From WRDF01 sp031552235 (GTDB taxonomy: Bacteria > Bacteroidota > Bacteroidia > Bacteroidales > Rikenellaceae): DNA of 64,000 nucleotides. Position 1 is the stretch's first letter. Each line of letters begins with the position of its first letter. The notes below the pieces were generated by a model, which ran no database searches, was not told where the DNA came from, and worked only from the letters and a program-made list of their open reading frames with translations. The stretch covers positions 1 through 64,000 of the forward strand of contig JAVBMR010000005.1 of the NCBI GenBank assembly GCA_031552235.1, given 5' to 3'. Below, one piece after another: positions 53,658-62,999 of the stretch. Made by a program: the position numbers and the translations under genes.

Positions 53658-53969
53658 AGCGGACTGCCGGCAACATGCTTGCCGTTCCGGCCGGAAAGCG
53701 TCAACGGCAGAAAATATGTGATTGTCGTTACGCTTATCCGCAATATTACCCTGCGTTGCAGTCTGCCGTCGGTGACGGGTGCGAACGAGCTTTCTGCGAG
53801 CGAAGCAGCCCGCCGCGTGGGGCGGCGGCAGGTTGCAGGTGTCGCGAAGCGACACAGTGAGATTAATAACGACCTATTTAAAGGTTAGTGGTATTTTTGC
53901 GGATAAGCGTTTATCGTCGCAATGGCTTTCTGGAGAAATGTTGCATTTGTTTATAATCCATCTAACAAA
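53658..53969. repeat. Intergenic stretch with GC-rich repeat (family C copy 2)
   Basis: No gene. Positions 53733-53853 contain TTATCCGCAATATTACC, then GCAGTCTGCCGTCGGTGACGG and the CGAACGAG...GCGAGCGAAGCAGCC block, matching 60000-60110. The same stretch ends with TTTTGCGGATAAGCG near 53896, the inverted copy of its TTATCCGC start. Confidence 0.55.
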
Positions 53970-55388
53970 ATGAAGCGGATACTTTATCTTTTACTTTTGC
54001 TGGTCGTGTTGCCTGTTTCGTCATATGCCCAAAAGACGGGCGGGTTGGCTGTGTCGGACAACGGCCGCTTTTTGCAGTATGCCGATGGGACGCCGTTTTT
54101 CTATCTCGGCGACACGGCATGGGAACTGTTCCACCGCCTCAACCGTGAAGAGGCAGGCATCTATCTGGAAGACCGGGCGCGTAAGGGCTTTAACGTCATA
54201 CAGGCGGTATTGGTCGCCGAGTTCGATGGGGTCCGAGGCCCCAATGCTTACGGTTGCCTGCCATTCGTGGATTCGGATCCGCTCATGCCCGATATAAAAG
54301 AGGGTTCCGCGAACGATTACTGGGACCATGTGGATTATGTAATCGACAAAGCCAACAGCCTGGGTATGTACATAGGCTTGTTGCCTGCATGGGGAGGCCA
54401 TTGGTATGACAAAGGCGCTATTTTTAATACGGGCAACGCGAGTGCGTATGGCGAATTCCTCGGGAAGCGCTATAAGGATAAAGATATAATCTGGATACTC
54501 GGCGGCGACCGCCTGATAGAGAATGACACCCATAAGGCGATTATCCGCCAAATGGCGGAAGGTATCAGGAGAGGCGATAGTGGCGGCCATCTTATGACTT
54601 TCCATCCGCGCGGGATGAGGGGGTCGTCCGAGTGGTTCCATGACGAACCGTGGCTCGATTTCAATATGCGACAGAACGGGCATAATACGGATTACCCTAA
54701 TTATTCAAAAACGTATGCCGATTACATGAAAATCCCCGTCAAGCCTGTGATCGACGGCGAGCCGCTTTACGAAGACCATCCGCTGTCATCCAGCGCCGCG
54801 CGTAACGGGCATTCCGTGGCCGCCGATGTGAGGCGGGCGATGTACTGGGATCTTTTCAGCGGCGCATGCGGCCACACATACGGCCACCATTCCGTGTGGC
54901 AGATGTACGACCCCGCGAAAGAAGACACGAAAAGACCGATTAACAATCCGCTGATGTCGTGGCGGGAGGCGATAGGGCAGCCGGGTGCCTCGCAAATGGC
55001 ATATGGCCGCAGGCTGATGGAGTCGCGCCCGTTCTTTACGAGGGTTCCGGCGCAGGAAGTGATCGTGGAGGACAAAGTGAAAACATCTGTTCCCGGTGCG
55101 GGACACTATGTTTTCCTCGCGACCCGCGATACGGAAGGCACTTACCTGATGGTGTACGCACCTGTGGGCCGCAAATTCACGGTACGTACAGACGTAATAA
55201 AAGGAGGAAAGATCAATGCCTGGTGGTATGATCCACGCAGCGGGAAAGCGGTAAAAGCAGGACTTTTTGACAATGCAGGCAAGTTGACCTTCATCTCTCC
55301 CAACCCAGGGGAATGGCTCGATTGGGTACTTGTGCTCGATGACGCAAGTAAAAAATATCCGGCCCCAGGAAAGGACCCACAGCAATAA
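53970..55388 (+). CDS. Secreted GH140-like glycoside hydrolase
   Basis: A 472-residue protein with a signal peptide (1-20). The main domain is DUF4038-type (GH140 apiosidase family): LGDTAWELFHRLNREEAGIYLEDRARKGFNVIQAVL, then IWILGGDRL with a candidate acid Asp, and PVIDGEPLYED with a candidate Glu. The C-terminal domain is a small beta-sandwich of the putative collagen-binding type. Characterised GH140 members cleave apiose side chains of rhamnogalacturonan II; whether this one does is an inference. The alternative ATG at 53922 would add residues ahead of the signal peptide and is rejected. Confidence 0.85.
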   Translation: MKRILYLLLLLVVLPVSSYAQKTGGLAVSDNGRFLQYADGTPFFYLGDTAWELFHRLNREEAGIYLEDRARKGFNVIQAVLVAEFDGVRGPNAYGCLPFVDSDPLMPDIKEGSANDYWDHVDYVIDKANSLGMYIGLLPAWGGHWYDKGAIFNTGNASAYGEFLGKRYKDKDIIWILGGDRLIENDTHKAIIRQMAEGIRRGDSGGHLMTFHPRGMRGSSEWFHDEPWLDFNMRQNGHNTDYPNYSKTYADYMKIPVKPVIDGEPLYEDHPLSSSAARNGHSVAADVRRAMYWDLFSGACGHTYGHHSVWQMYDPAKEDTKRPINNPLMSWREAIGQPGASQMAYGRRLMESRPFFTRVPAQEVIVEDKVKTSVPGAGHYVFLATRDTEGTYLMVYAPVGRKFTVRTDVIKGGKINAWWYDPRSGKAVKAGLFDNAGKLTFISPNPGEWLDWVLVLDDASKKYPAPGKDPQQ

Positions 55389-55422
55389 TTTACAATCGTT
55401 TAGCAGGACGAAAAGAGGAACA

Positions 55423-55456
55423 AAAAAGGCAATGACTGTTAAGTCATTGCCTTTTT
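55423..55456. terminator. Bidirectional terminator between GH140 and tmRNA
   Basis: AAAAAGGCAATGACT (55423-55437) pairs with 55442-55456 around a GTTA loop, with A- and T-runs. It lies just beyond the 3' end of the minus-strand tmRNA and behind the GH140 gene. Confidence 0.85.
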
Positions 55457-55462
55457 CCGTTG

Positions 55463-55862
55463 TGGAGACGGAGGGAGTCGAACCCTCGTCCAAACAGGGA
55501 GCCCAAAGGCTTTCTACACGCTTAGCCAACCGTTTGATCCTTCTTTCCGCGCCTGGCAGGCGGCGACCTAACGCGGAACCCAGCCCGTAGATTTAACCGC
55601 AGGGTACGGGCGTCCCCTTTGGCTGTCTTCCCATTGATGATACCCTAAGCCCAAAATGTCAGGAAGCGGGACTTTTGGTAGGGTACTCGTCGGCGAACCG
55701 CCTTGGGTCCGCGGATTAAGCGATTTTACTTGGTAAAATTACGCAGCGAGTGCATAGCTGTTATTGCCATTTGAATTTTGAACGTTCATATTTACGAGCC
55801 CCCGTACAACGCTCGGCGTGCTTACAATCAAACCCTGCCTGCTGTCAAAACCGGTCGTCCCC
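55463..55862 (-). ncRNA. ssrA: Transfer-messenger RNA
   Basis: The minus strand starts GGGGACGACCGGTTTTGACAG and ends GGTTCGACTCCCTCCGTCTCCA. The 7-bp acceptor stem pairs GGGGACG with CGTCTCC (one G-U), with TpsiC-type loop sequence near the 3' end, and CCA is not encoded. The tag is best read as GGC AAT AAC AGC TAT GCA CTC GCT GCG TAA (minus strand of 55739-55768), giving (A)GNNSYALAA, which aligns with the Bacteroidales GENNYALAA tag. The resume codon is inferred from that alignment. It works with SmpB (46897-47352) in ribosome rescue. Confidence 0.93.
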
Positions 55863-56359
55863 AGATCTTGCGCAGTGTGCCGCAGACTGCAATACCGTAC
55901 AAAGATAACGCATTTATCCGGGATTAATTATAATTTCCCAACAGTTCTGTCATTTTTTAACACACGGTGGATTTATATCATGCCGCTCCTCCGGTTCTGC
56001 ACGTTTTTTGCGGAGGTAAAACAGTTTAATATCTATGGGTTAATTCTCCGCAGTTTGCTGCGCTTGATGAAATCACATTCCGCGGCTGCGTGGGTCGGTA
56101 CAAAGTGCCGAGCCGAGGAATGTTGCGTTTAAGCGAGGGCAAAGGCCGCTTGCGGATTTTGCCGAGCGCCAGCAACAAAAAGAAACTTAATGTTGCGTTT
56201 AAGCGAGGGCAAAGGCCGCTTGCGGATTTTGCCGAGCGCCAGCAACAAAAAGGGACTTAATGTGGCGACTGCCGCAGGCAGTCGCTGTCTTTGCAATACC
56301 CCGCAGCTTGCTGTGAGGTAGTTTATCATGTGTATTATATATTACAAAAAAACGACGTT
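55863..56359. repeat. Intergenic stretch with 70-bp tandem duplication (56121-56260)
   Basis: No gene in 497 bp. A 70-base unit (TGTTGCGTTTAAGCGAGGGC... ACTTAA) at 56121-56190 repeats at 56191-56260, differing only at two bases (AAA against GGG context near 56183 and 56253). The unit contains the GCGAGGGCAAAGGCCGCTTGCGG and AGCGCCAGCAAC motifs. It is upstream of marC and downstream of the tmRNA 5' end. Confidence 0.6.
55900..55907 (-). promoter_or_regulatory. -7 box of the tmRNA gene
   Basis: The minus strand reads TATCTTTG, 38 bases before the mature 5' end at 55862, leaving a short 5' precursor for RNase P. Confidence 0.5.
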
Positions 56360-57040
56360 ATGGCTTTCCCTTCGCATGATATACTTTATACGTTCGCTAC
56401 AGCTTTCGCAGCGCTTTTCCCGGTTATTAACCCGATAGGCAACAGTTTTGTTGTCAACGGTTTTCTCGATGCAATGGAGGCCGACGAACGTAAGGCGGCC
56501 GTGAAGAGGATACTCTTTAACTGCCTGCTGATAGGGCTTGGAAGCATCGTGGCGGGGCATTTAATTTTGCTGCTTTTCGGCCTCGCGGTGCCTGTCATCC
56601 AGGTCGGCGGGGGTATCATAATATGCAAAACTGGGCTGGAGTGGCTTTCGGGGCAGGGGTCCACCGCCCAGAAAGTATCGGACGAAACTATGCGGAAACT
56701 CTATGTCGAGGACGTGAAAAGCAAACTTTTTTATCCGATATCGTTTCCAATATGTATTGGCCCCGGGTCCATGTCGGTGATATTCACGCTTATGGCAAAT
56801 TCGTCGATCGACGGCAATTTTTTCAAGAGCGTTATAAACTACGCGGTTATCGGCGTGGTGATAATCGTGATATTGGCCGTTCTCTACGCCTTGCTCGCTC
56901 AGGGTAAGCTGATTACCAAAGGCTTGGGTAGTTCCGGCAACCTTATAATAAACAAACTGGTGGCCTTCATCACGTTCTGCGTCGGCATCCAGATCCTCGT
57001 TACCGGTATTGCCAATATATTTCACCTGACGATATTGTAG
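56360..57040 (+). CDS. MarC-family membrane protein
   Basis: A 226-residue protein with six predicted membrane helices, starting MAFPSHDILYTFATAFAALFPVINPIGNSFVVNGF, the MarC/UPF0056 signature. Contains the ICIGPGSMSVIFTL repeat typical of the family. The function is unknown and it is not a proven drug transporter. ATG 56360 is chosen over an upstream in-frame start whose added residues have no homology. A 70-bp tandem duplication lies 100 bases before the gene. Confidence 0.88.
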   Translation: MAFPSHDILYTFATAFAALFPVINPIGNSFVVNGFLDAMEADERKAAVKRILFNCLLIGLGSIVAGHLILLLFGLAVPVIQVGGGIIICKTGLEWLSGQGSTAQKVSDETMRKLYVEDVKSKLFYPISFPICIGPGSMSVIFTLMANSSIDGNFFKSVINYAVIGVVIIVILAVLYALLAQGKLITKGLGSSGNLIINKLVAFITFCVGIQILVTGIANIFHLTIL

Positions 57041-57158
57041 TAGGAGAAAATGAGACGGGGCGCATGAATGCACCCCGCTTGCCTGTTTGTTTGCCTACTC
57101 CCAGTCACCTCTCGGTCTGTTTGTCGCCCCTCTCCTACAAACTGCCGGCGATGATGTC

Positions 57159-59894
57159 TTATATCCCGGTTATCTTCTTGATTTCGTTGAGTTTGTTGAG
57201 GGCTTCGAGCGGCGTGAGCGAGTTGATGTCGAGGCCTCGGATCTCGTCGCGGATCTGTTTCAGGACGGGATCGTCCAATTGGAACATGCTGAGTTGGAAT
57301 CCGGGTTCGGTCTGGCCTGTGGCAGGCGCTTTCCCGCGTTTGGCCTTCACGGCTTCCGCAACAACCTTGGCGGTTTCGCCCGCAGCGCCTGATTTGCCGG
57401 CGCCTTTGCGCTGCGCCGTACTTTCTTGCTTTGCATCGCCGTCGCTTTCCTGCAACGCTTCGGCGCTTTTGCGCATCGCCTCCATGCTGTCGAGCATCTC
57501 GCCCGCGCGGTCTACCACCCAGCGCGGCATCCCGGCCATTTTGGCGACGTGGATACCGAACGAATGTTCCGTCCCTCCCGGCACCAGCTTGCGCAGGAAC
57601 ACTATATTGCGGTCTACCTCTTTCACTGAAACGTTGTAGTTCCTGACCCTGTCGCACAACTCTTCCAGTTCGTTCAGTTCGTGGTAGTGGGTGGCGAACA
57701 GGGTCTTTGCGCGGGCGGCATGGTTGTGAATGTATTCCACCATCGCCCAGGCTATTGAGATGCCGTCGTAGGTACTTGTGCCGCGCCCTATTTCGTCCAG
57801 TAGCAGCAGACTGCGGTCGGAGATGTTGTTGAGGATGCTGGCCGATTCGAGCATTTCGACCATGAACGTACTCTCGCCCTGCGATATGTTGTCCGAAGCG
57901 CCGACCCTCGTGAATATCTTGTCCACGATGCCGATCCTGGCGGAGTAGGCCGGGACGAAACTCCCCATCTGCGCCATGAGCACAATCAGGGCGGTCTGGC
58001 GCAACAGCGCCGACTTACCGGCCATGTTCGGCCCGGTGATCATCATCACCTGCTGTCGCTGGTCGTCGAGGTATATGTCGTTGGGGATGTAGGCCTCGCC
58101 TACGGGAAGGAGCGTTTCGATGACCGGGTGCCGCCCTTCCTTTATGTCGATGGTCTTGCCTTCGTCGAGTTCGGGGCGGCAGTAGTTGCGCTCGGCAGCC
58201 ACCTGCGCGAACGAGAGCAGGCAGTCTAAGCGCGCGACCACCGCGGCGTCTTTCTGGAGCCTGCCCAGGAAACGTGCAAGATATTCCGTTATCTGGTCGT
58301 AGAGCGCCTGCTCGATGGCAATTATCTTCTCCTCAGCGCCCAACACCTTGGTTTCGTACTCCTTGAGTTCCTCGGTTATGTAGCGCTCCGCCCCCGTGAG
58401 GGTCTGTTTACGAACCCATCCCTCGGGCACTTTATCCTTGTGTGTGTTGCGCACTTCGATGTAGTAGCCGAACACGTTGTTGAAGCTGACTTTGAGCGAC
58501 GGGATGCCGGTGGCCTCGCTTTCGCGCGCCTGTATGTCGGCTATCAGGTCCTTGCCGTGGAGGGCGACGCGCCGCAGGTCGTCCAGTTCGAGGTTCACAC
58601 CATCCGCGATTACACCGCCTTTCGCGATCTGGTTGCAGGGGTCGGGGTATATCTCGCGGGCTATCTTTTCGCGCACCTCTTCCAACAGGTCTATCTGCCA
58701 GGCGAGTTCGGTGAGGCGTGCGTCTCCCGTGGCTTCCAAAAGCGCCTTTACCTCTTTTACGGCTTCGAGCGAGTTCCTGAGCTGCACCATCTCGCGCGGC
58801 ATGACCTTGCGTGCCGCGATGCGCGCCGAGATTCGTTCGAGGTCGTTCACGAGCGACAGGCGGTCGCCGATCTCCTCGGCCTCCCCGGGCCTCTCCCTGA
58901 ACCACTGCACAACGTCGAGGCGTGCGTTTATTTCATTTATGTCCTTGACCGGGAGGGCGATCCATTTCTTGAGCAACCGCCCGCCCATAGGCGTCCGGGT
59001 GCGGTCGATGACGTCGGCGAACCCGCTGCGCACGCGTCCGTCGCCCGACGAGAACAGCTCCAGGTTGCGTATGGTGAACCGGTCGATCCAGACGTATTTG
59101 TCCTCGTCCAGGCGCGAGATCGACGAAATATGCCCTGTGTTTTTGTGTTCGGTGAATTCGAGGTAGTAGAGTACCGCCCCGGCCGCCGCTATCGACGCCG
59201 GCATGGCTTCGATCCCGAAGCCTTTGAGCGAGGTCGTGCCGAACTGCTTGCAAAGTTTTTCGCGGTTGAGGTCTTTAGAGAATACCCATTCGTCGAGCTT
59301 GTAGGTGTAGTGCCTGTCGCCGAACGCCATTTTGAAACGCCCCTCGCAGCTGCGCTGGTAGATTATCTCTTTTGGCTGGAGGTTCGAGATCAGTTTTTCC
59401 ACATAGGCGTCCGTGCCTTCGGCGGCATAAAATTCGCCTGTCGACAGGTCGAGGAATGCCACCCCGGTTGATTTCTCACCGAAGAACACCGATGCGAGGA
59501 ACGTGTTCTCCTTGCCTGCCAGTATGTTGTCGTTCAGGGCTACGCCGGGCGTCACGAGTTCAATAACGCCGCGCTTTACTATCGTTTTGACCGTTTTCGG
59601 ATCTTCGAGCTGTTCGCATATGGCGACCCGTTCGCCTGCACGCACGAGTTTCGGAAGGTAGACGTCGAGGGCGTGGTAGGGGAATCCGGCCAGTTCGACG
59701 AAGCTGGCGGCACCGTTGGCCCGGCGCGTGAGCGTTATGCCGAGTATGCCGCTGGCCTTCACGGCGTCCTGCCCGAACGTTTCGTAGAAGTCGCCCACGC
59801 GGAACAGCAGTATAGCGTCGGGATGCACCGCCTTGATGCCGTAATACTGCTTCATCAGGGGCGTTTCGACGTATGGTTTCTCTTTGGCTGCCAT
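57159..59894 (-). CDS. mutS: DNA mismatch repair protein MutS
   Basis: A 911-residue MutS. The mismatch-reading motif is GDFYETF, with Phe36 and Glu38; the connector, lever and clamp domains follow. The ABC ATPase has Walker A GPNMAGKSALLRQ and Walker B region LLLLDEIGRGTSTYDG. The C-terminal segment (about 800-880) has a low-complexity spacer (SAEALQESDGDAKQESTAQRKGAGKSGAAGETAK). That insert is longer than in E. coli and rich in Ala, Lys and Glu. It ends with a helix-turn-helix-like tail. Confidence 0.97.
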   Translation of the reverse strand: MAAKEKPYVETPLMKQYYGIKAVHPDAILLFRVGDFYETFGQDAVKASGILGITLTRRANGAASFVELAGFPYHALDVYLPKLVRAGERVAICEQLEDPKTVKTIVKRGVIELVTPGVALNDNILAGKENTFLASVFFGEKSTGVAFLDLSTGEFYAAEGTDAYVEKLISNLQPKEIIYQRSCEGRFKMAFGDRHYTYKLDEWVFSKDLNREKLCKQFGTTSLKGFGIEAMPASIAAAGAVLYYLEFTEHKNTGHISSISRLDEDKYVWIDRFTIRNLELFSSGDGRVRSGFADVIDRTRTPMGGRLLKKWIALPVKDINEINARLDVVQWFRERPGEAEEIGDRLSLVNDLERISARIAARKVMPREMVQLRNSLEAVKEVKALLEATGDARLTELAWQIDLLEEVREKIAREIYPDPCNQIAKGGVIADGVNLELDDLRRVALHGKDLIADIQARESEATGIPSLKVSFNNVFGYYIEVRNTHKDKVPEGWVRKQTLTGAERYITEELKEYETKVLGAEEKIIAIEQALYDQITEYLARFLGRLQKDAAVVARLDCLLSFAQVAAERNYCRPELDEGKTIDIKEGRHPVIETLLPVGEAYIPNDIYLDDQRQQVMMITGPNMAGKSALLRQTALIVLMAQMGSFVPAYSARIGIVDKIFTRVGASDNISQGESTFMVEMLESASILNNISDRSLLLLDEIGRGTSTYDGISIAWAMVEYIHNHAARAKTLFATHYHELNELEELCDRVRNYNVSVKEVDRNIVFLRKLVPGGTEHSFGIHVAKMAGMPRWVVDRAGEMLDSMEAMRKSAEALQESDGDAKQESTAQRKGAGKSGAAGETAKVVAEAVKAKRGKAPATGQTEPGFQLSMFQLDDPVLKQIRDEIRGLDINSLTPLEALNKLNEIKKITGI

Positions 59895-60147
59895 TTCGTG
59901 TGTGCGGTTATTTCCGTTTTTTCAAATCTTAACAAAGATATGATTTTTTGCGAGGAGCGGAAACCGCCGCCACAGGAAAGATATCAACATTTTTTCCGCT
60001 TATTGGCAATAATGTCTTATCCTGCACAGTTTGCCGCCGGCGGAAGGCGCGAACGAGTGGGAAGCGAGTGAAGCAGCCCTCCGCATTGGGCGGCGGCGGA
60101 CTGCCGGCTTGCAAGGCAAGCCGGGATTATAACGATACGACAATAAC
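59895..60147. repeat. Spacer with mutS promoter and GC-rich repeat (family C copy 3)
   Basis: Minus-strand -7 box at 59933-59940 (TATCTTTG) serves mutS. Positions 60000-60110 repeat the TTATTGGCAATAATG ... GCACAGTTTGCCGCCGG ... GCGAACGAGTGGGAAGCGAGTGAAGCAGCC pattern of 53733-53853 and 38612-38680. No gene. Confidence 0.55.
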
Positions 60148-61572
60148 TTATTTCCCTTCTCCCTCAAGGAACCGTTCGTCGAAGTTTACGAGGTAGAGCC
60201 TGTCTGTGGCGCGTGTGAGGGCGGTGTAGAGCCAGCGCATCAAATCGCGCGACATGGGTTCGTCGCCGAACAGCATGCGGTCGACGAACACCGCGCTCCA
60301 TTGCCCGCCCTGCGCCTTATGGCACGTTACCGCGTAAGCGAATTTAACCTGCAAGGCATTGAAATGGGGGTTCTCGCGCACGTTTTTGTAGCGCTTCGCT
60401 TTGGTGGCGAGGTGGGCGTAATCGTCGGCGACGGCATAGAACAAACGGCTGCTCTGGTCGCGCGTGAGCGAGGGGGATTCGGACGCCAGCGTATCGAGCA
60501 ATATTTTGGCCTCCACCTCGATACCGTCGTAGTCGGGGAATTCGAGCCGCGCTTCGGCGAACCGGAAGCCGTACAACTCCTCGACCCTGCGCAGGCGTCT
60601 GAGCCGGGCTATGTCGCCGTTGGCGATGAACTCCATGCCGTTCTCGTCCTTCGGGTTGTAATAGTAGTTGTTCTTGACCACCATCAGCATGTCGCCCGAC
60701 TCCAGTTCTTCCTCGGCGTAGAGGATGTTGCGGCGGATGCCTTCGTTGTAACGCCCCGCGCGCTTGTTGGAACGGGTGATGATTATGGTTTCGTCGCGGC
60801 CGTATTTGGAATAGCACTCTTCGACGGCCTCGATGAATTCGCCGCCGTCGATCGCACGGAAGTCGGGGTAGGACATCTCGAACAGCGGAGGCTCGTATAT
60901 TCCGGCTTCGAGCATGCAGCGCACCATGGTGGCGTTGAAAAGTATGCCCGACTGCGCGTCCTGCCTCACCACGTCGTCGAGCGAACTGTACACCACGTTG
61001 CCGTAGCGCTCCATCAGAACGGGATTGAGGGCGGGGCTGTCGTCGTGGCCTACCGGGGGGAGCTGGGCGTTGTCGCCCACGATCATGAGCCGGCACCGCT
61101 TGCCCGAGCGCACGAACCGTATCAGGTCGTCCAACAGGCTGCCGTTCCCGAAAATCGACTGTTCGCCCGGCATGTCGGTCAGCATAGACCCCTCGTCGAT
61201 GACGAAAACCGCGTCCTGCTCCTTGTTGTAGTTGAGCGAGAAACCTGGTTCGGGGTCGGAGGTGCTTTTCTGGCGGTATATCTTTTTGTGTATCGTGTAA
61301 GATTTCTCGTTGGCGTACAATCCCATCACTTTTGCCGCGCGGCCTGTAGGGGCGAGCAGTATGGGTTTGATATTCATGATCTTGAGCGTCCTGACGAATG
61401 CCGCTATGAGCGTCGTTTTGCCGGTGCCGGCGTAGCCGTTGAGGATGAAAATACTCTCCCACGCCGGATCGGTAACCCAGCCGGCCAGCGCTTCGATAGT
61501 TTTTTTTTGCCCAAAAGTTGGGATGAATCCAAAATTACTGTAAATTTGGGACGCGATGTGTTCGTTAAGCAT
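60148..61572 (-). CDS. RecD/Dda-like SF1 helicase
   Basis: A 474-residue superfamily-1 helicase. Walker A is GYAGTGKTTLIAAF (46-59); the motif II region is FVIDEGSMLTD; the GDNAQLPPVGHDDSPA motif III is clear. The C-terminal UvrD-like domain has the TCHKAQGGQWSAVFVD and YTALTRATDRLYLVNF motifs V and VI. It lacks the extra N-terminal RecD2 domains, so it resembles phage Dda or small RecD-like helicases found in Bacteroidetes. Its role in replication or repair is not defined. The + strand promoter of the next operon lies in its first 35 bases. Confidence 0.88.
   Translation of the reverse strand: MLNEHIASQIYSNFGFIPTFGQKKTIEALAGWVTDPAWESIFILNGYAGTGKTTLIAAFVRTLKIMNIKPILLAPTGRAAKVMGLYANEKSYTIHKKIYRQKSTSDPEPGFSLNYNKEQDAVFVIDEGSMLTDMPGEQSIFGNGSLLDDLIRFVRSGKRCRLMIVGDNAQLPPVGHDDSPALNPVLMERYGNVVYSSLDDVVRQDAQSGILFNATMVRCMLEAGIYEPPLFEMSYPDFRAIDGGEFIEAVEECYSKYGRDETIIITRSNKRAGRYNEGIRRNILYAEEELESGDMLMVVKNNYYYNPKDENGMEFIANGDIARLRRLRRVEELYGFRFAEARLEFPDYDGIEVEAKILLDTLASESPSLTRDQSSRLFYAVADDYAHLATKAKRYKNVRENPHFNALQVKFAYAVTCHKAQGGQWSAVFVDRMLFGDEPMSRDLMRWLYTALTRATDRLYLVNFDERFLEGEGK
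61541..61548 (+). promoter_or_regulatory. -7 box for the 61.6-63.5 kb operon
   Basis: TAAATTTG, located in the antisense direction inside the 5' end of the helicase gene, 80 bases before ATG 61628. Confidence 0.45.
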
Positions 61573-61627
61573 ATTTTCCCCGGCGCATCCGCACCTGTTT
61601 TACTGCAAACTTAACTTAAAAATACTA

Positions 61628-62260
61628 ATGAAAAAACAGCAGATCTTAACAATCGCCCTCGCTGCGGTCATAGTGGTACTGGTGGTTATCCTCGTGAGGC
61701 AGTTTACCGTGCCGCTCGGCTTCGAAAAAGAGAAGAAAGTCCGTGAGCAGGCCGTTATCGCCCAGATAAAGGAAATACGTTCGGCGCAGCGTGCCTACAA
61801 GACGAAATATCAGGCATATACGCCCTATTTCGATACCCTGATCGATTTTATCCTGCACGACTCGCTGGAGTTCGAGCGCAGGGTGGGTTCGTTCGACGAC
61901 TCGGTCGCTGTGGCGCAAGGGCAGGTGTATATGGAAAAATTCAAGATCGCTGCGATAGATACCGTATTTTCGAAAACGTTCACACCGGAAATGGTAATGA
62001 AACTCGCCGATATCCCGTATAGCGAGATCTATTACGGCGAACCGCAGAAATTCTACCTCGAAGCGGCCATGTATCCGACCGAATCCGGTGTCGAGGTTCC
62101 GATTTTCGAGTGCCGCGCGCCATACAAGTCGTTCCTGCGCGACCTAAACGAACAGGAACTTGTAAACGTGATAGACCTCGATATCGAACGCGGCCGCTAT
62201 CCGGGTATAAAAGTTGGCGCGATGGACAAGACCACCAACGACGCCGGAAACTGGGAATAG
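61628..62260 (+). CDS. Membrane-anchored hypothetical protein
   Basis: A 210-residue protein with one N-terminal membrane helix (about residues 6-24) and a large soluble part containing the pattern IAQIKEIRSAQRAYKTKYQAYTPYFDTLIDFI, which recalls type IV pilin-like or GspG-like N-terminal regions (QxAYxxxxxxYxxxxxxL). The function is not recognised. It begins the operon and its stop lies 5 bases before the DUF3822 gene start. The ATG at 61628 gives the natural signal anchor. Confidence 0.75.
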   Translation: MKKQQILTIALAAVIVVLVVILVRQFTVPLGFEKEKKVREQAVIAQIKEIRSAQRAYKTKYQAYTPYFDTLIDFILHDSLEFERRVGSFDDSVAVAQGQVYMEKFKIAAIDTVFSKTFTPEMVMKLADIPYSEIYYGEPQKFYLEAAMYPTESGVEVPIFECRAPYKSFLRDLNEQELVNVIDLDIERGRYPGIKVGAMDKTTNDAGNWE

Positions 62261-62264
62261 GACT

Positions 62265-62999
62265 ATGGGGCAAGATAAGATATTGTCCATCCGGCTCTCT
62301 CCGGGTGGACTTTCTTTTTGGACTGCCGGCGCGGCTGAGGAAGAACTGGCGTTCGATCCCGCCAAGGGCCGGTCGGAGAGCTTGCGCGAAGGCATACGTG
62401 CCGCAATGGAAACGTTGGGTGCCGGTTGCCGCCTGGCTGAGGTCTGCCCCGACACCTTGCGGACGGTCGTCGTACCAGGCGAATACGCCTCTGCCGACGC
62501 TTTGGCGCAGTTGCTGAAGGCCAATAACATTACCCCCGGCGAGGCCGACGAGGTCGTATATGCCGGTGTTTCGTCCGGGATAAAAGCGGCTGTGGTTTGT
62601 GACCGTGCGGAACTTGATGTCCTGCGGGAAGCCGCTTCCGCAGCTAATGGCGCAGATGCAGGCCATGACGATGCTATTGGCATCCTTCCGTTCGCGATAG
62701 TTTCGCCGTTCTCCATGAACGGCGCCTGCCTGATCAAACACGGCGCAGGCAGGAGGCGTTCGGCAGCCGTATACCTGACTCCGGCACACGCCTACATAAC
62801 CGTGTTCGAGAAGAAAAGCGGCGCGTGGCTTTATGCCGACGTCATGAAATGGTCGGCGGCGACGGATATCTTATATTATATGTCGGTACTCGACCAGCAG
62901 TTCGGACTGCGAAAAGGTAAGCTATACCTGCGCGGTCCCAGGGCTTGCGAAGCTGGCGAATTATTGCGTAAATATTTCAGGAAAACCAGATGCGAATAG
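62265..62999 (+). CDS. DUF3822-family protein
   Basis: A 244-residue protein of the Bacteroidetes-specific DUF3822 family, which has an actin/ASKHA-like fold. The N-terminus LSIRLSPGGLSFWTAGAAEE and the C-terminal LRKGKLYLRGPRACEAGELLRKYF match the family. The function is unknown. It overlaps rsmD by ten bases, a conserved arrangement in Bacteroidetes that suggests a link to ribosome biogenesis. Start ATG 62265 is chosen for the five-base gap to the upstream gene. Confidence 0.82.
   Translation: MGQDKILSIRLSPGGLSFWTAGAAEEELAFDPAKGRSESLREGIRAAMETLGAGCRLAEVCPDTLRTVVVPGEYASADALAQLLKANNITPGEADEVVYAGVSSGIKAAVVCDRAELDVLREAASAANGADAGHDDAIGILPFAIVSPFSMNGACLIKHGAGRRRSAAVYLTPAHAYITVFEKKSGAWLYADVMKWSAATDILYYMSVLDQQFGLRKGKLYLRGPRACEAGELLRKYFRKTRCE

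Noticed and set aside
55330..55590. 86-codon ORF containing ETEGVEPSSKQGAQRLS
   Set aside because: It reads through the tmRNA 3' domain, a known source of spurious proteins.
56121..56260. Tandem repeat considered as a CRISPR array
   Set aside because: Only two directly adjoining 70-base units without unique spacers and no cas genes nearby.
60301..61614. 437-codon plus-strand frame opposite the helicase gene
   Set aside because: The helicase has all SF1 motifs, while this frame has none.
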